From Niabella ginsenosidivorans (GTDB taxonomy: Bacteria; Bacteroidota; Bacteroidia; Chitinophagales; Chitinophagaceae): 64,000 bases of DNA. The translations under genes were made by a program, and so were the position numbers. The DNA is taken from the NCBI RefSeq assembly GCF_001654455.1, contig NZ_CP015772.1:1674001-1738000 (forward strand), in the 5' to 3' direction. Within the stretch, counting starts at the first letter, position 1; every line of letters starts with the position of its first letter. The notes below the pieces were generated by a model. That model was not told the DNA's origin. It did not search any database and worked only from the letters and a program-made list of their open reading frames with translations. Positions 9,438 to 18,900 of the stretch are shown piece by piece.

Positions 9438-10283
9438 TTATTGAATTGATTTTAATTTATGATTATCCCCCCAAAAATGCATGGGCTCAAAATCGGGATA
9501 AGGGTAAAAGCCCAAATTTAGCTGAATCTTCCTGTTTTTTGAACGTAAATAGTCTAAAACGAATTGTTTTACGGTCACCGGCTGGTTACTGGCAATATTT
9601 ATAATTCCCTTAACTTTTTGCTGAAGCGCTACTTTTACGATGTTTGCTGCTACAGCTTCCACAGGCATAAAGTCTCTTGTTTGGGCACCACCACTCATAT
9701 TAAACACCGTATCGCCCTTTTCCAAAGCGGTGTCAAGCTGGGAGATTAGGGATTTTGGATGCTGCCCTTTACCGTACATATAAAACAGCCGTACCCATTT
9801 TAAAATAAAGTTTTCCTCTTTCTGCAATTGTTCCAGCATAATCCTCAGCTCGTTCTTTGCTTTTGCATAAGCATTGTCCGGCCGGGCAGGAAGCGATTCT
9901 TTCAGCTGGCCTTCCTGCATTCCATACTCAAAGCAGGTGCCGGTAACGGTAAGATCCCTGGCTCCGTTGCGGATGAGATTGAACAGGAACCGGCGGTGCG
10001 CCGGAAGATACTCTTCAAGATGAAAAGCGTTCCTGTAATTGGGCAGCCCCTCCCATGCCAGGTGGATGATGATATCCGGCTGGCCAAAATAGTTGAATAA
10101 GTTCTCTTTTTCATGCTGTTGGTGCAGATCAAAAGGCTTTACCGTTATGCGCTCATGGTGGAGAAGTTCTTTTTTTTCAATGCTCCTGGATGTGGCAACG
10201 ATCTGCACTTCCTGCTTCAGCAGAGATTGTATAACATAATTTCCGATGAACCCCGTGGCTCCTGTAACCAGCACTTTCTTCAT
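9438..10283 (-). CDS. NAD(P)-dependent sugar epimerase/reductase (extended SDR)
   Basis: A 281-residue extended short-chain dehydrogenase. The nucleotide-binding motif TGATGFIG is at residues 7-14, the catalytic region has VTGTCFEYG, and the YxxxK pair is in NAYAKAKNEL near residue 138. RDFMPVEAVAANIV near 205 is the usual RDF/VxD region of sugar epimerases and reductases. Its start overlaps the stop of the C-methyltransferase gene by 4 bp. With rfbF, rfbG, a 3,5-epimerase and a C-methyltransferase upstream, the natural role is NAD(P)H-dependent reduction of the 4-keto group to finish the CDP-deoxysugar. This is inferred from position. Epimerase or dehydratase activity remains possible. Confidence 0.82.
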   Translation of the reverse strand: MKKVLVTGATGFIGNYVIQSLLKQEVQIVATSRSIEKKELLHHERITVKPFDLHQQHEKENLFNYFGQPDIIIHLAWEGLPNYRNAFHLEEYLPAHRRFLFNLIRNGARDLTVTGTCFEYGMQEGQLKESLPARPDNAYAKAKNELRIMLEQLQKEENFILKWVRLFYMYGKGQHPKSLISQLDTALEKGDTVFNMSGGAQTRDFMPVEAVAANIVKVALQQKVKGIINIASNQPVTVKQFVLDYLRSKNRKIQLNLGFYPYPDFEPMHFWGDNHKLKSIQ

Positions 10284-11506
10284 ATGACCTGTAAAGAGGG
10301 TATAGCAGTAACAAATTTTCCACCCCAGTCTTTAATATAAGCCAGCTGCCGGGTAATCTCTTCCCTTAAGTTCCAGGGCAGTATCAGCACATAATCTGGT
10401 TTCGTGGCTTTTAAACGGGCTTCATTTACAACGGGAATATGGCTGGCCGGAAGGAATTTGTTTTGTTTGTGGGGATTGGCATCTGCTACAAAATCAATAA
10501 AGTCGTTTTTGATACCGCAATAATTCAGCAGTGTATTCCCTTTGGCTGCAGCCCCATAAGCTGCAACGGTTTTCTCTGTTTTTTTCTGATCCAGTAAAAA
10601 CTGCAGTAATTGTTCTTTGATGTGAAAAGCCCTTTGCTGAAAGTTGGTATAATAGCGCATATCCTGCATGCCTTTTTCTTTTTCCTTTTGCAGTAATGCT
10701 GTTACATTTTCACTGACGGGCTTGCTTTGATCTTGCCGGTGCTTTGCATAGATTCGTAGGGAGCCTCCATGTGTGGGCAGCTCTTCCACATCAAAAAGCT
10801 CCAGGCCCGCAGCCTCAAATATTGCTTTTACGGTATAAAAGGAGAGATAAGAAAAATGTTCGTGGTAAATGGTATCAAACTGGTTATTGTCTACCAATTG
10901 CATGAGGTGCGGGAATTCCATGGTGATCACCCCGTTTTCTTTGAGCAGGATCTTCATCCCGCCAACAAAATCCACAATGTCCGGAACATGCGCCAGTACA
11001 TTGTTTCCCAGCAGCAGGTCTGCCTTTTTACCTTCTGTCGCCAGTTGTTTTGCAAGACGCACCCCAAAGAAGTCAATTACCGAAGGAACGCCTTTTTCAG
11101 CTGCCGTGGCGGCCGTATTGGCGGTGGGCTCTATCCCCAATACAGGAATGTTTCTTTCTTTAAAATATTGCAGCAGGTATCCGTCATTGCTGGCAATCTC
11201 AATGACCAGCGCTTCGTTTGTATATTGAAACCGCTCCTGCATTTTTTCCACATAGGCTTTGGCATGGGCCAGCCAACTGGTGGAGTAGGAGGAAAAATAC
11301 ACGTAGGTATTGTCAAAAATAGCATCCGACTTTTTATATTCGTCTACCTGCACTAAAAAACATTTCGGGCAGGTAAATACTTTCAGGGGGTAGAAGGTTT
11401 CCGGTTCATTCAGCGCTTCTTTGGTTAAAAAGGAATTAGAGGCAGGGGAATTGCCCAGGTCAATAAATACATCGCTTAATGCGGTCTTACAAAATCTACA
11501 GTTCAT
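10280..11506 (-). CDS. nucleotide-sugar C-methyltransferase (TylC3/NovU type)
   Basis: A 408-residue three-part enzyme. Residues 1-70 are a zinc-binding putative sugar-binding domain with Cys3, Cys6, Cys46 and Cys49. Residues about 90-250 are a class I SAM-methyltransferase domain with EIASNDGYLLQYF, VLGIEPTANTA and DLLLGNNVLAHVPD. Residues about 290-408 form the C-terminal domain with AAYGAAAKGNTLLNYCGI. This domain order is that of sugar C-3 methyltransferases acting on 4-keto-6-deoxyhexoses (TylC3, NovU and related enzymes). It follows the rfbC-like gene by 9 bp and overlaps the reductase gene by 4 bp. The predicted reaction is SAM-dependent C-methylation of the CDP-4-keto-6-deoxyhexose. 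The carbon methylated is inferred as C-3. Confidence 0.85.
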   Translation of the reverse strand: MNCRFCKTALSDVFIDLGNSPASNSFLTKEALNEPETFYPLKVFTCPKCFLVQVDEYKKSDAIFDNTYVYFSSYSTSWLAHAKAYVEKMQERFQYTNEALVIEIASNDGYLLQYFKERNIPVLGIEPTANTAATAAEKGVPSVIDFFGVRLAKQLATEGKKADLLLGNNVLAHVPDIVDFVGGMKILLKENGVITMEFPHLMQLVDNNQFDTIYHEHFSYLSFYTVKAIFEAAGLELFDVEELPTHGGSLRIYAKHRQDQSKPVSENVTALLQKEKEKGMQDMRYYTNFQQRAFHIKEQLLQFLLDQKKTEKTVAAYGAAAKGNTLLNYCGIKNDFIDFVADANPHKQNKFLPASHIPVVNEARLKATKPDYVLILPWNLREEITRQLAYIKDWGGKFVTAIPSLQVI

Positions 11507-11515
11507 GTTCCGTTT

Positions 11516-12040
11516 TTATAATAATGGATGTTGCTGATCTCTTACTGATAGTTCCACCGGTTCCAGCGGCCATTGAATATTGATTTTAGGATCATTATAG
11601 CGGAGCCCGGATTCTGCTTCAGGTGTATAAAAACCGGAGTGGCAGTACACCAGCTCCACATCGTCCGTCAGTGCCTGGAAGCCATGCGCGCATCCTTCAG
11701 GGATGTACATCATTTGCCTGTTACGGGCTGAAATTTCAGCACCAAACCACTGCAAATACGTTGCCGAATTTTTTCTGAGGTCTACAATAACGTCATAAGC
11801 GGTGCCTGCAATACAGCGTACCAGCTTGATCTCCTCATGTGGTGGCAACTGAAAATGCATTCCCCGTACTGTACCTTTTTGGGCGGTATAGGAATGGTTC
11901 ATCTGCACCCATTCTTTTTGATGGCCTATTTCGGCAAAGCTGTTTTTACAGTAGGTGCGCATAAACCATCCCCGGTGATCGCCCAGCACGTTGGGGGTGA
12001 CCAGGAAACAGCCGGCTAATGAAGTAGGAGTAAATATCAT
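11516..12040 (-). CDS. rfbC: RfbC-like 4-keto-6-deoxyhexose 3,5-epimerase
   Basis: A 174-residue cupin-fold epimerase. GCFLVTPNVLGDHRGWFMRTY at the N-terminus contains the DxRGxF motif. GTVRGMHFQLPPHEEIKLVRC near residues 54-75 holds the catalytic His, and VELVYCHSGFYTPE near 125-138 holds the conserved Tyr region. It is slightly short for RmlC. Most members act on dTDP-4-keto-6-deoxyglucose, but here the gene overlaps the CDP-glucose 4,6-dehydratase gene by 4 bp and no rmlA, rmlB or rmlD is present, so a CDP-linked substrate is inferred. It may also act as a 3- or 5-mono-epimerase, as in branched-sugar pathways. The gene symbol follows the family name rather than proven specificity. Confidence 0.85.
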   Translation of the reverse strand: MIFTPTSLAGCFLVTPNVLGDHRGWFMRTYCKNSFAEIGHQKEWVQMNHSYTAQKGTVRGMHFQLPPHEEIKLVRCIAGTAYDVIVDLRKNSATYLQWFGAEISARNRQMMYIPEGCAHGFQALTDDVELVYCHSGFYTPEAESGLRYNDPKINIQWPLEPVELSVRDQQHPLL

Positions 12041-13119
12041 AATGCCATATACCGGTTAATCTGATTTAGCGTAAAGGAAGCAGCCTCATGCACCGGTTGC
12101 CGGTACCAGTCTATGGTCCATTGGACGGCCTGCGGTGCATTTAATTTGGGCAGCCAGTTCAATTGCTGTTTTGCCTTGCTGATGCTTAACTGCAACAGGC
12201 GGGCCTCATGAGGTGCCCCGGGATCGCTGCCATCTTTCCAGTTACCGCTTCCCCAGGTTGCAATGGCCTGCTCCACCAGTTCTTTTACGGTAAGATGGTC
12301 TGCAGGCTCCGGCCCAAAGTTATAAGCACCGCTGTAGGAAATATCCTTATGCAGCTTTGACGCCAGCAGCAGGTACCCTCCCAGAGGCTCCAGCACATGC
12401 TGCCAGGGGCGTACGGCAGAAGGGTTTCTTACAAAGATTTCCTCTTTTGTCTTTAAAGCGGTTATAATATCAGGAATAATCCGATCTCTGCTGAAGTCAC
12501 CTCCGCCAATAACGTTCCCTGCTCTTACAGATGCGATGGCCTTCAGATGGCGGGAATATGTGTTTGTATTAAAGAAAGAATCCCTGAAAGAGCGTACTAC
12601 CAGTTCTGTACAGGCTTTACTGGCACTATAGGGATCATAGCCTCCCAATATATCTTCTTCTGTATATAACCGATCCTGTTCTTTATTTTCATATACCTTA
12701 TCCGTGGTAATTACCAGTACTGTACATTTTCCGGTTACCTGCTGAACGGCTTCCAGCAAATGAGCGGTGCCTATGGCATTGATTGCAAAGGTTTCGGAAG
12801 GAATTTCATAGCTCCGGCGCACAAGGGGTTGTGCTGCAAGATGAAAAATGAATTCGGGTTGAAAGGCCACGATTTCAGTTTTTAATCGCTCTTTATCTCT
12901 TATGTCTGCTATCACGCTTTCAGCATTGTCATAAGGATGTGTTACATTAAAGATGCATTGCTTATTTTCCGGGGCCAAAGCATAGCCCTTTATATGGGCG
13001 CCTAATTCTTTTAGCCACACTGAAAGCCAGGTACCTTTAAACCCGGTATGTCCTGTAATAAAAACTTTTTTTCCCGAAAAAGATTGCGTTAACAACGTTT
13101 TGTTTACCACACTTTCCAT
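12037..13119 (-). CDS. rfbG: CDP-glucose 4,6-dehydratase
   Basis: A 360-residue extended SDR that converts CDP-glucose to CDP-4-keto-6-deoxyglucose with bound NAD. The cofactor motif ITGHTGFKGTWLS is at residues 21-33 and its wording (HTGFKG) is characteristic of RfbG. Other marks are FHLAAQPLVRRSYEIP, the active-site TTDKVYENKE, YDPYSASKACTELV with the YxxxK pair, and AGNVIGGGDFSRDRIIPD. It overlaps rfbF by 16 bp upstream and the epimerase gene by 4 bp downstream. Together with RfbF it commits glucose-1-phosphate to CDP-linked deoxysugars. No RfbH-type 3-dehydrase is nearby, so a 3,6-dideoxyhexose is not the expected end product. Confidence 0.95.
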   Translation of the reverse strand: MESVVNKTLLTQSFSGKKVFITGHTGFKGTWLSVWLKELGAHIKGYALAPENKQCIFNVTHPYDNAESVIADIRDKERLKTEIVAFQPEFIFHLAAQPLVRRSYEIPSETFAINAIGTAHLLEAVQQVTGKCTVLVITTDKVYENKEQDRLYTEEDILGGYDPYSASKACTELVVRSFRDSFFNTNTYSRHLKAIASVRAGNVIGGGDFSRDRIIPDIITALKTKEEIFVRNPSAVRPWQHVLEPLGGYLLLASKLHKDISYSGAYNFGPEPADHLTVKELVEQAIATWGSGNWKDGSDPGAPHEARLLQLSISKAKQQLNWLPKLNAPQAVQWTIDWYRQPVHEAASFTLNQINRYMAL

Positions 13120-13886
13120 TTTGCATTGTTATTTTTCCACATAGCTTCCAGCTCTATCTTATCCCTCAGGGCATCCATGGGTTTCCAGAACCCTTCATGC
13201 CGGAACGCGGCCAGCTGACCATCACCGGCCAGTTGCTCCAGAGGATCGTCTTCCCACATCATGTTGCTCATATCGCCCTTCAGGTAATGGAACACCTCAG
13301 GTTTTAATACAAAAAAACCGCCGTTGATCCATTTACTTTCATCTTTTGCTTTTTCCCTAAAAGCCAGCACATTTCCTTCCTTATCCAGTTCCAGTCCGCC
13401 AAAGCGGGAATCCAGCTGAATAGAAGTAACCGTTGCTATTTTATTATGTTGCTGATGATAAGCCAGAAGCTGATTGATGTTAACATCGCTGACACCATCT
13501 CCATAGGTCAGCATAAAATCTTCATCGTCCAGGTACTTTTGTACGTGTTGCAGCCGGCCGGCTGTTTTAGTGTGAATGCCTGTTTCCACCAGCGTTACCT
13601 TAAAATTTTCGCTGGCGCTGGCATGGTACTCTATGGAATTGTTTGCCAGGTTTACTGTAAGGTCTGCATTACGTAAAAAATACTGTGTGAAATATTCTTT
13701 AATCACATATCCTTTATACCCCAGGCATACAATAAATTCATTGAACCCGTAATGTTCGTAAATTTTCATGATATGCCACAGGATCGGTTTGCCGCCGATC
13801 TCCACCATGGGTTTTGGCCGGACATCGGTTTCCTCTGCCAAACGCGTGCCCAGGCCACCTGCAAAAATGACCACTTTCATGTTCAA
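13104..13886 (-). CDS. rfbF: glucose-1-phosphate cytidylyltransferase
   Basis: A 260-residue nucleotidyltransferase making CDP-glucose from CTP and glucose-1-phosphate. The N-terminal signature FAGGLGTRL is at residues 8-16, followed by RPKPMVEIGGKPILWHIM. FMLTYGDGVSDVN in the middle carries the metal-binding Asp, and WINGGFFVLKPEVF and GFWKPMDALRDK match the C-terminal part of RfbF. Length is that of the family. It is the first gene of the seven-gene operon. A good promoter element lies 26 bases upstream of the ATG. Met3 is an alternative start. Confidence 0.96.
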   Translation of the reverse strand: MNMKVVIFAGGLGTRLAEETDVRPKPMVEIGGKPILWHIMKIYEHYGFNEFIVCLGYKGYVIKEYFTQYFLRNADLTVNLANNSIEYHASASENFKVTLVETGIHTKTAGRLQHVQKYLDDEDFMLTYGDGVSDVNINQLLAYHQQHNKIATVTSIQLDSRFGGLELDKEGNVLAFREKAKDESKWINGGFFVLKPEVFHYLKGDMSNMMWEDDPLEQLAGDGQLAAFRHEGFWKPMDALRDKIELEAMWKNNNAKWKVW

Positions 13887-13911
13887 ACCTGTTCGTTTAA
13901 TATAAAGTACG

Positions 13912-13919
13912 CAAAAATA
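13912..13919 (-). promoter_or_regulatory. -7 promoter element of the CDP-sugar operon
   Basis: Read on the minus strand the bases are TATTTTTG, a perfect fit to the Bacteroidetes TAnnTTTG element, ending 26 bases before the rfbF start codon. A convincing TTTG -33 element is not visible at the usual distance, so the promoter may be weak or activator-dependent. It is the only clear promoter for the operon, whose genes overlap or abut. Confidence 0.5.
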
Positions 13920-13975
13920 GGCGTTATAACGGGGAATACCATTAGCTTTGTTTTTTAACTGTATTTTATAAATAA

Positions 13976-14430
13976 AAGACTAACAATAGGAGCATTCCAA
14001 AATTTACTGCCCCTGCAATTTGTTTATTCTTGGTAACTGGTTTATTTGCTCCCTGTTGTCAAAAAGAGCATGATCAGAGATATAGTGTTCCCGGCTTATG
14101 GAGAGGAAACCAGTGGAGTGATATAACAAAGATCGGGCCTCAATATTATGCTTTATCGAATTATGCCTGATTCCACAATCACAGTAGAAGGAATTGCAGA
14201 AGGGCTCAATCATTATGCTACAGGAACCTGATCTATAAATGGTGGAAAATTTAAGAGCAATATAGTGACGATATATTGGACTTTATAATAAGGCTGGAAC
14301 CAGGCAGACCCCTTACTGCCAATTTGGATAGCAGAAGCGGATTGATAAGTTCGGGAAGATAGATCAACAGTGATTATAAAAATGATTTGGGAACGTTTGA
14401 GGTGCAGCAGCTTAAATGGTTTTTAAATTT
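13976..14430 (+). pseudogene. decayed copy of the small lipoprotein gene at 6032
   Basis: Read on the plus strand, this 590-bp gap holds broken frames resembling the lipoprotein at 6032. From 13976 one frame gives a signal-peptide-like stretch ending in LFAPCC, then YSVPGLW and GPQYYALS, matching YQVNGLW and GNQYYSLV of the intact protein. After a frameshift near 14160 the match continues as PDSTITVEG...YATGT-stop-SINGGKF, against PDGTLIVDS...STGTWSLNDTTF. The Trp codon has become TGA near 14229. A further shift leads to GTFEVQQLKW near 14390-14418, like the usual C-terminus. No start codon is present (AAG where ATG is expected). A minus-strand frame of 69 codons across it (14004-14213) is spurious. 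Confidence 0.7.
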
Positions 14431-14475
14431 TCAGAAACTTTAAAAGTTTATGTATAAATCACTATTTATTATATA

Positions 14476-15909
14476 TCAATTATTTATATTTACTACATCT
14501 ATATTTATTAAAGATCCAAGTTTTTCAACTTTGGAGGCTATATGACCCACACCAATGGCACAATGATGTGCAGGGCCATGCTGGTTCCAGCTGTTTACAA
14601 AGTTCCGCGCGCCCATAGGAAACCGGTAACGGCTGTTGGTATTGCCGATCTGTAAAACAGGGCCTGCCACTGATTCTGCCTCTGCTACCAGCAGCAGCAA
14701 ACCACCGTTCCTGTTTTCAACTACGGATAACAATGTTACCGGCCCATGCTTCACGCTCATCTCCACAGATAATCCTTTGCCCACCTTTCCGTGGTAAACA
14801 ACCAGCGGGCGTACCTTGGTTTTCCCTTCTGCAATAGCCAGGTGGCCGGGCCCGTCGTGGCCCATCAGCACTACATCATCCTTAAAATCCATGGCATAGT
14901 ATTCTGTAAAGGACCCGCCTGCACCAAAACTGTCCATAATTTTCATGGCCTGTGCATTTTTAACTTCGTACTCGCCGGCAACGGGCACCCCTTTGGCGGT
15001 AAGCAGGGAGTTGCCCAGTATAATGGAGCTCATGGTGTCTTCGTTCGCTTCATTACCCGTTCCTTTATAATAATAAGCGATAGCGCCCAACCGGTAACGC
15101 TCCACCAGCTGATCCAGCGCCACAGATGTTTTGGCGGCGCGCTCCAGTTCTGCCTGGGGACAATCCGGCTGCACATCAAATATATCCCTGAAGACCGTAA
15201 CCCGGTTGGCAATCTCCTGATCCGAAACTTTTTCCCGGAGCGCTGAAAGTTCATCAACTTCCAGCAGTTCAATATGTCCTCCAAAAGCGGCATATTGCAG
15301 GGTAAGGTCCGTATAAATATCCAGCATGCCGTTATAATAATGCCCCAGGCAGCCCAGGCGGTTGTACGACATTGTATGAGCCACTTTGGCGGCTTCCACC
15401 CATTCTGTTATTTCCTGCCAGCAGGCTGCATCATCTTCCAGCATGCCCGTTACCTGGTGAAAGCGGATACCTGTGCGTTTAAAAACATTGGCAATTTCAG
15501 GAACCGGACAGGCAGCGCACCATGCCAGCCATTCTCCGGTCATTTTTCTCCGGTCATTCATTTCATTGAAAGCCTTGTAATCAATATGTGCTCCCGGAGA
15601 CAGGTTTAAGATGATGACCGGCACTTTTGCTTTTTGAACAGCTGGCAGCACGGTAGCTGAAAGTGCATACGTGGTTACATGAAGGAAAATAAGGTCTACC
15701 TCTTCCCGGCGGAACAGGCTGCCCGCAGCAAACGCTTTATCAACTGTATCTACCAGCCCGGCATTTACGATGTTGTTATGAACTGCAGCGATTTTTTTAC
15801 TAACGATGTTCAGATAGGTTTGAAGCCGTTGCTCAAGCCCCTCAAACTGATCCCAGTAAGCGTCCAGGCCAATGCCCATTAATCCGATTTTTAAACCATT
15901 TGGTAGCAT
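14476..15909 (-). CDS. L-fucose/L-arabinose isomerase family protein
   Basis: A 477-residue cytoplasmic protein of the fucose/arabinose isomerase fold, a metal-dependent aldose-ketose isomerase family. The C-terminal half carries probable metal and active-site residues: GEYE at 312-315, GHDGPGH at 350-356, and PAHHCAIGVGH near 454-464, similar to the glutamate/histidine set of arabinose isomerase. The N-terminal half has the Rossmann-like domain (VDLIFLHVTTYALS, VIILNLSPG). No signal peptide is seen. It is the last gene of the operon-like series susC-susD-GH39-GH106-like, 54 bp after the GH106-like gene, so it may act on the sugar released by that locus. No matching kinase or aldolase is nearby. 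The exact sugar is unknown. Confidence 0.75.
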   Translation of the reverse strand: MLPNGLKIGLMGIGLDAYWDQFEGLEQRLQTYLNIVSKKIAAVHNNIVNAGLVDTVDKAFAAGSLFRREEVDLIFLHVTTYALSATVLPAVQKAKVPVIILNLSPGAHIDYKAFNEMNDRRKMTGEWLAWCAACPVPEIANVFKRTGIRFHQVTGMLEDDAACWQEITEWVEAAKVAHTMSYNRLGCLGHYYNGMLDIYTDLTLQYAAFGGHIELLEVDELSALREKVSDQEIANRVTVFRDIFDVQPDCPQAELERAAKTSVALDQLVERYRLGAIAYYYKGTGNEANEDTMSSIILGNSLLTAKGVPVAGEYEVKNAQAMKIMDSFGAGGSFTEYYAMDFKDDVVLMGHDGPGHLAIAEGKTKVRPLVVYHGKVGKGLSVEMSVKHGPVTLLSVVENRNGGLLLLVAEAESVAGPVLQIGNTNSRYRFPMGARNFVNSWNQHGPAHHCAIGVGHIASKVEKLGSLINIDVVNINN

Positions 15910-15963
15910 GTGATTTTGTAATTATATTCTTTAAATAAAAGTTCTGATGAGCTGTTATAACAA

Positions 15964-18900
15964 TTACTGAGCCTGGTACAGATGCATTTCGTCCAGCCCG
16001 TAGTCAAAAAGATGGTACTGCTTACCCGGAGGCCAGGCAGCCACATTGTTCCAGCTGTCCGGGCCTGTATAGCCCTGCCGGTACGCGTTGTAATGGGGCC
16101 CCAGCAGGTTGCGCAGGCTTCCTACTACTTTAATTTCTATGTTGTTATTTCCTTTTTTCATAAATTTTGAAACGTCGATCATATAGGGCTCAGCATATAT
16201 GATCCCTGCCTGCTGCCCGTTGACCTTTACTGCTGCCAGCGAGGCTTTTAAGGAATCCACTTGTATGAAATACCGGCCACCGGTAGTTGTTAATGTATAT
16301 TCTTTTTTGTAAATGATTGAATGGCCATACATGGGTAATCCCTGTTTGCGCCAGCTTCCGGTACCCATTGATTCCGGGGAGGCGATCTTCCAGCCTTTTG
16401 CGGCGCTCTCCAGGTTATAATCACCCAACAGGAACAACGGACCTATTGCTGCATAGATGCTCATCGGGTCAATGGTTAGTGACAGGGTGTTGATGCCGTC
16501 TCTGAGGTAAGGCCCCACTTCAAGAACGGTAAAGGCACGGTCAAGCCACCAGTTGCTGCCGGGCATGATCTTATGGCCATTGATCCGGATGGCACTCCAC
16601 AGGTGCCCCTGTTCAATGACCGCCCTGAAGTTTTTAGCGTTTACGCCATTATTGATGGAAAAATGATAGGACACGGTAAAACCGGATCCTGCTGAAAAAG
16701 TATCCCGTTGTACAAACCCGGTTCTGAATTGCATCTGATGGTCCCATGGATCGCCGGAAAAGCCGTTCTCCGTGAATACCCACTGAGTGGCAGCTTTTAC
16801 GTGCAGCCCTTTTTTTTCTTTTCCGTGTATCTGCACATCGCAAAAGTCAATCATCATTGTATTCTCGCGCGGGCGTTCTACTTTTACAGTGCTTCCGGTG
16901 AGTTCCGTTTTGTTTATTACAGGCTGATAGTTGCCGGTAACCTTTTGCGCACGGTCTGCAATAAAAAATAAAGCGCTTCCGGCGGGTGGAACATTAAAAT
17001 CAAACAGCGTATATTCCCCGTTTCCGGATCGCGGGTAGCCGGATATGGCTCCGGTTTCAGCATTCATCATCAGCACCTGTTTCTTTCCTTTTACCGTAAC
17101 CTTTCCTCCGGCATATTGTGTAAGATTGGCATTGGATAAGAACAGTAATTGCCCGCCGCTGACCATGCGCCGGTGGTGGTACAGGCTGCCGTTTTGCGGA
17201 GCAGGCGTGTTCAATGTAATCTTCAGATCCACTGGCAGAAATATGTCCTTTATAACGGCATCAGTGAGCTCAGCAGGGTAACGCATACCCTGATGAGCTA
17301 CAGAAAGGGAATCGCTCAGGTTGATCAATTGACCATCGCATCGCTCTATCTTTTCAAACAGTATCAACTTTCCGCCGTTTGCAACAAATTTTTTCAGAAG
17401 AAGCAAGGTTTGCCTGTTGATGTTTTCCATGCCGGGCGGGATCACAACGGTATGATAGGAGGCAGCACCTATCCGGAATAAATGGTGCTCCACGGTTCCA
17501 TGATCCCTGATAATATTTTCGGAACCGAGATCATACTCGGCCTGTGCCTTTTCCAGGCGGGTAAGAAATGCCTGGAATCTGTTTCCGATGTCATAGAACC
17601 GGCTGTTCTTTTGGTTGTGCGTCTGGTACATCCAGGCAGTGGTGGCTGGTTCGATGATTAAAACGTGGTTCTTTTGTACTCCTCTGGAAAGGGCATAGGA
17701 TAGCCGCGCGAAATATTCATTTAGGAGTTTGTAATAAGGCCACCAGGAGTTTTGATAGGAGAAGGTGGTTGGATAATCATATTTCCGGGCGCCCACCATG
17801 CTCATCCATGATAAGTGCTGGTTCATAAAGTTTACGCCCAATGCATATTCCCAGTCACCTAACCGCTTCATGTCTTTAAATGTCATATCCCATCCTGCAC
17901 CTCCATAGGTTTCACACAGCGTGCGCTGTTTTCCCAGCTGATTGGCTACGCTGGCCAGCTCCTTTACTGAACGGATATTGCCAAACTGTGCATTAGGACT
18001 GGTTTCATTAAACTGGTTGAACAGCATATCAATGCCTGGCTGATCATGCCAGGCATACATCGCCATATTATCCGGCCCTTCACCGGCGTCCGGCCAGCCA
18101 TGTTCCCAATAATGACCGGTCCATTTTAAATGATTCTTTTGCGTAAAGGAGTGCATTGGCTTAGACCACCGGTCAATGAATAATTGCAGGAGGGTCTCCA
18201 GATAATTGTGCCGCACCTTTTTCCAGTCGCCCGTTTCCTCAAACAGGCAAGGCAGTTGCGGCACCAGATCATAACCCCATTTTTCTTTAAAGGAGCCAAA
18301 CAGATCGGGTGTCCACCGGGTGGTTTGGCTGCCGTGTGTAGGAATGCCGGGCTCATCCGAAAAAATTCCCGGAACCGTATTGCCAAATGCATTGCCAAGG
18401 TATTTTTTATAACCACTGAAAGTGATATCAATGAATTTTTCGGTTACTCCCTTTACCATAAGATCCACCAGCGGATAGTCCGGCGGCCCTACCATCCCTG
18501 CCTGTTTGGCATATGCCAGCTTACGGAACAGGTAGTAATCTCCTTTGGTATGCCGGTAGCGATCCCTGCTATGCGTAATATCTGAAAACTGCGCTCCGTT
18601 TTTTTTCAGGCAGATAAAGAATGAGTCAGCACTGGCAGGAATGGTGTCGCAACGGAACAGTTGGAGCATCTGCCCCTGGTTATAGGACTCGGGCATTTGA
18701 TCGGGAACAAGTCCTCCGGCAAACCCTGATGGATAGGAGCTTTCATCGTAAATCCACACATTCATGTCTAATGCAGCCGCTTTTTGTACGGTATGCTGAT
18801 AGAGCAACAGCCAGTCTTTTCCCAGATACTCTGTTATAAGACCCGGCCGCGGGTGTATGAATACGCCTCCAAAAGCGTTGGCTTTAAATTCCTGCAGCAT

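Noticed and set aside
10769-11356. 195-codon frame opposite the C-methyltransferase gene
   Set aside because: Shadow frame; the minus-strand enzyme has clear domains across the whole stretch.
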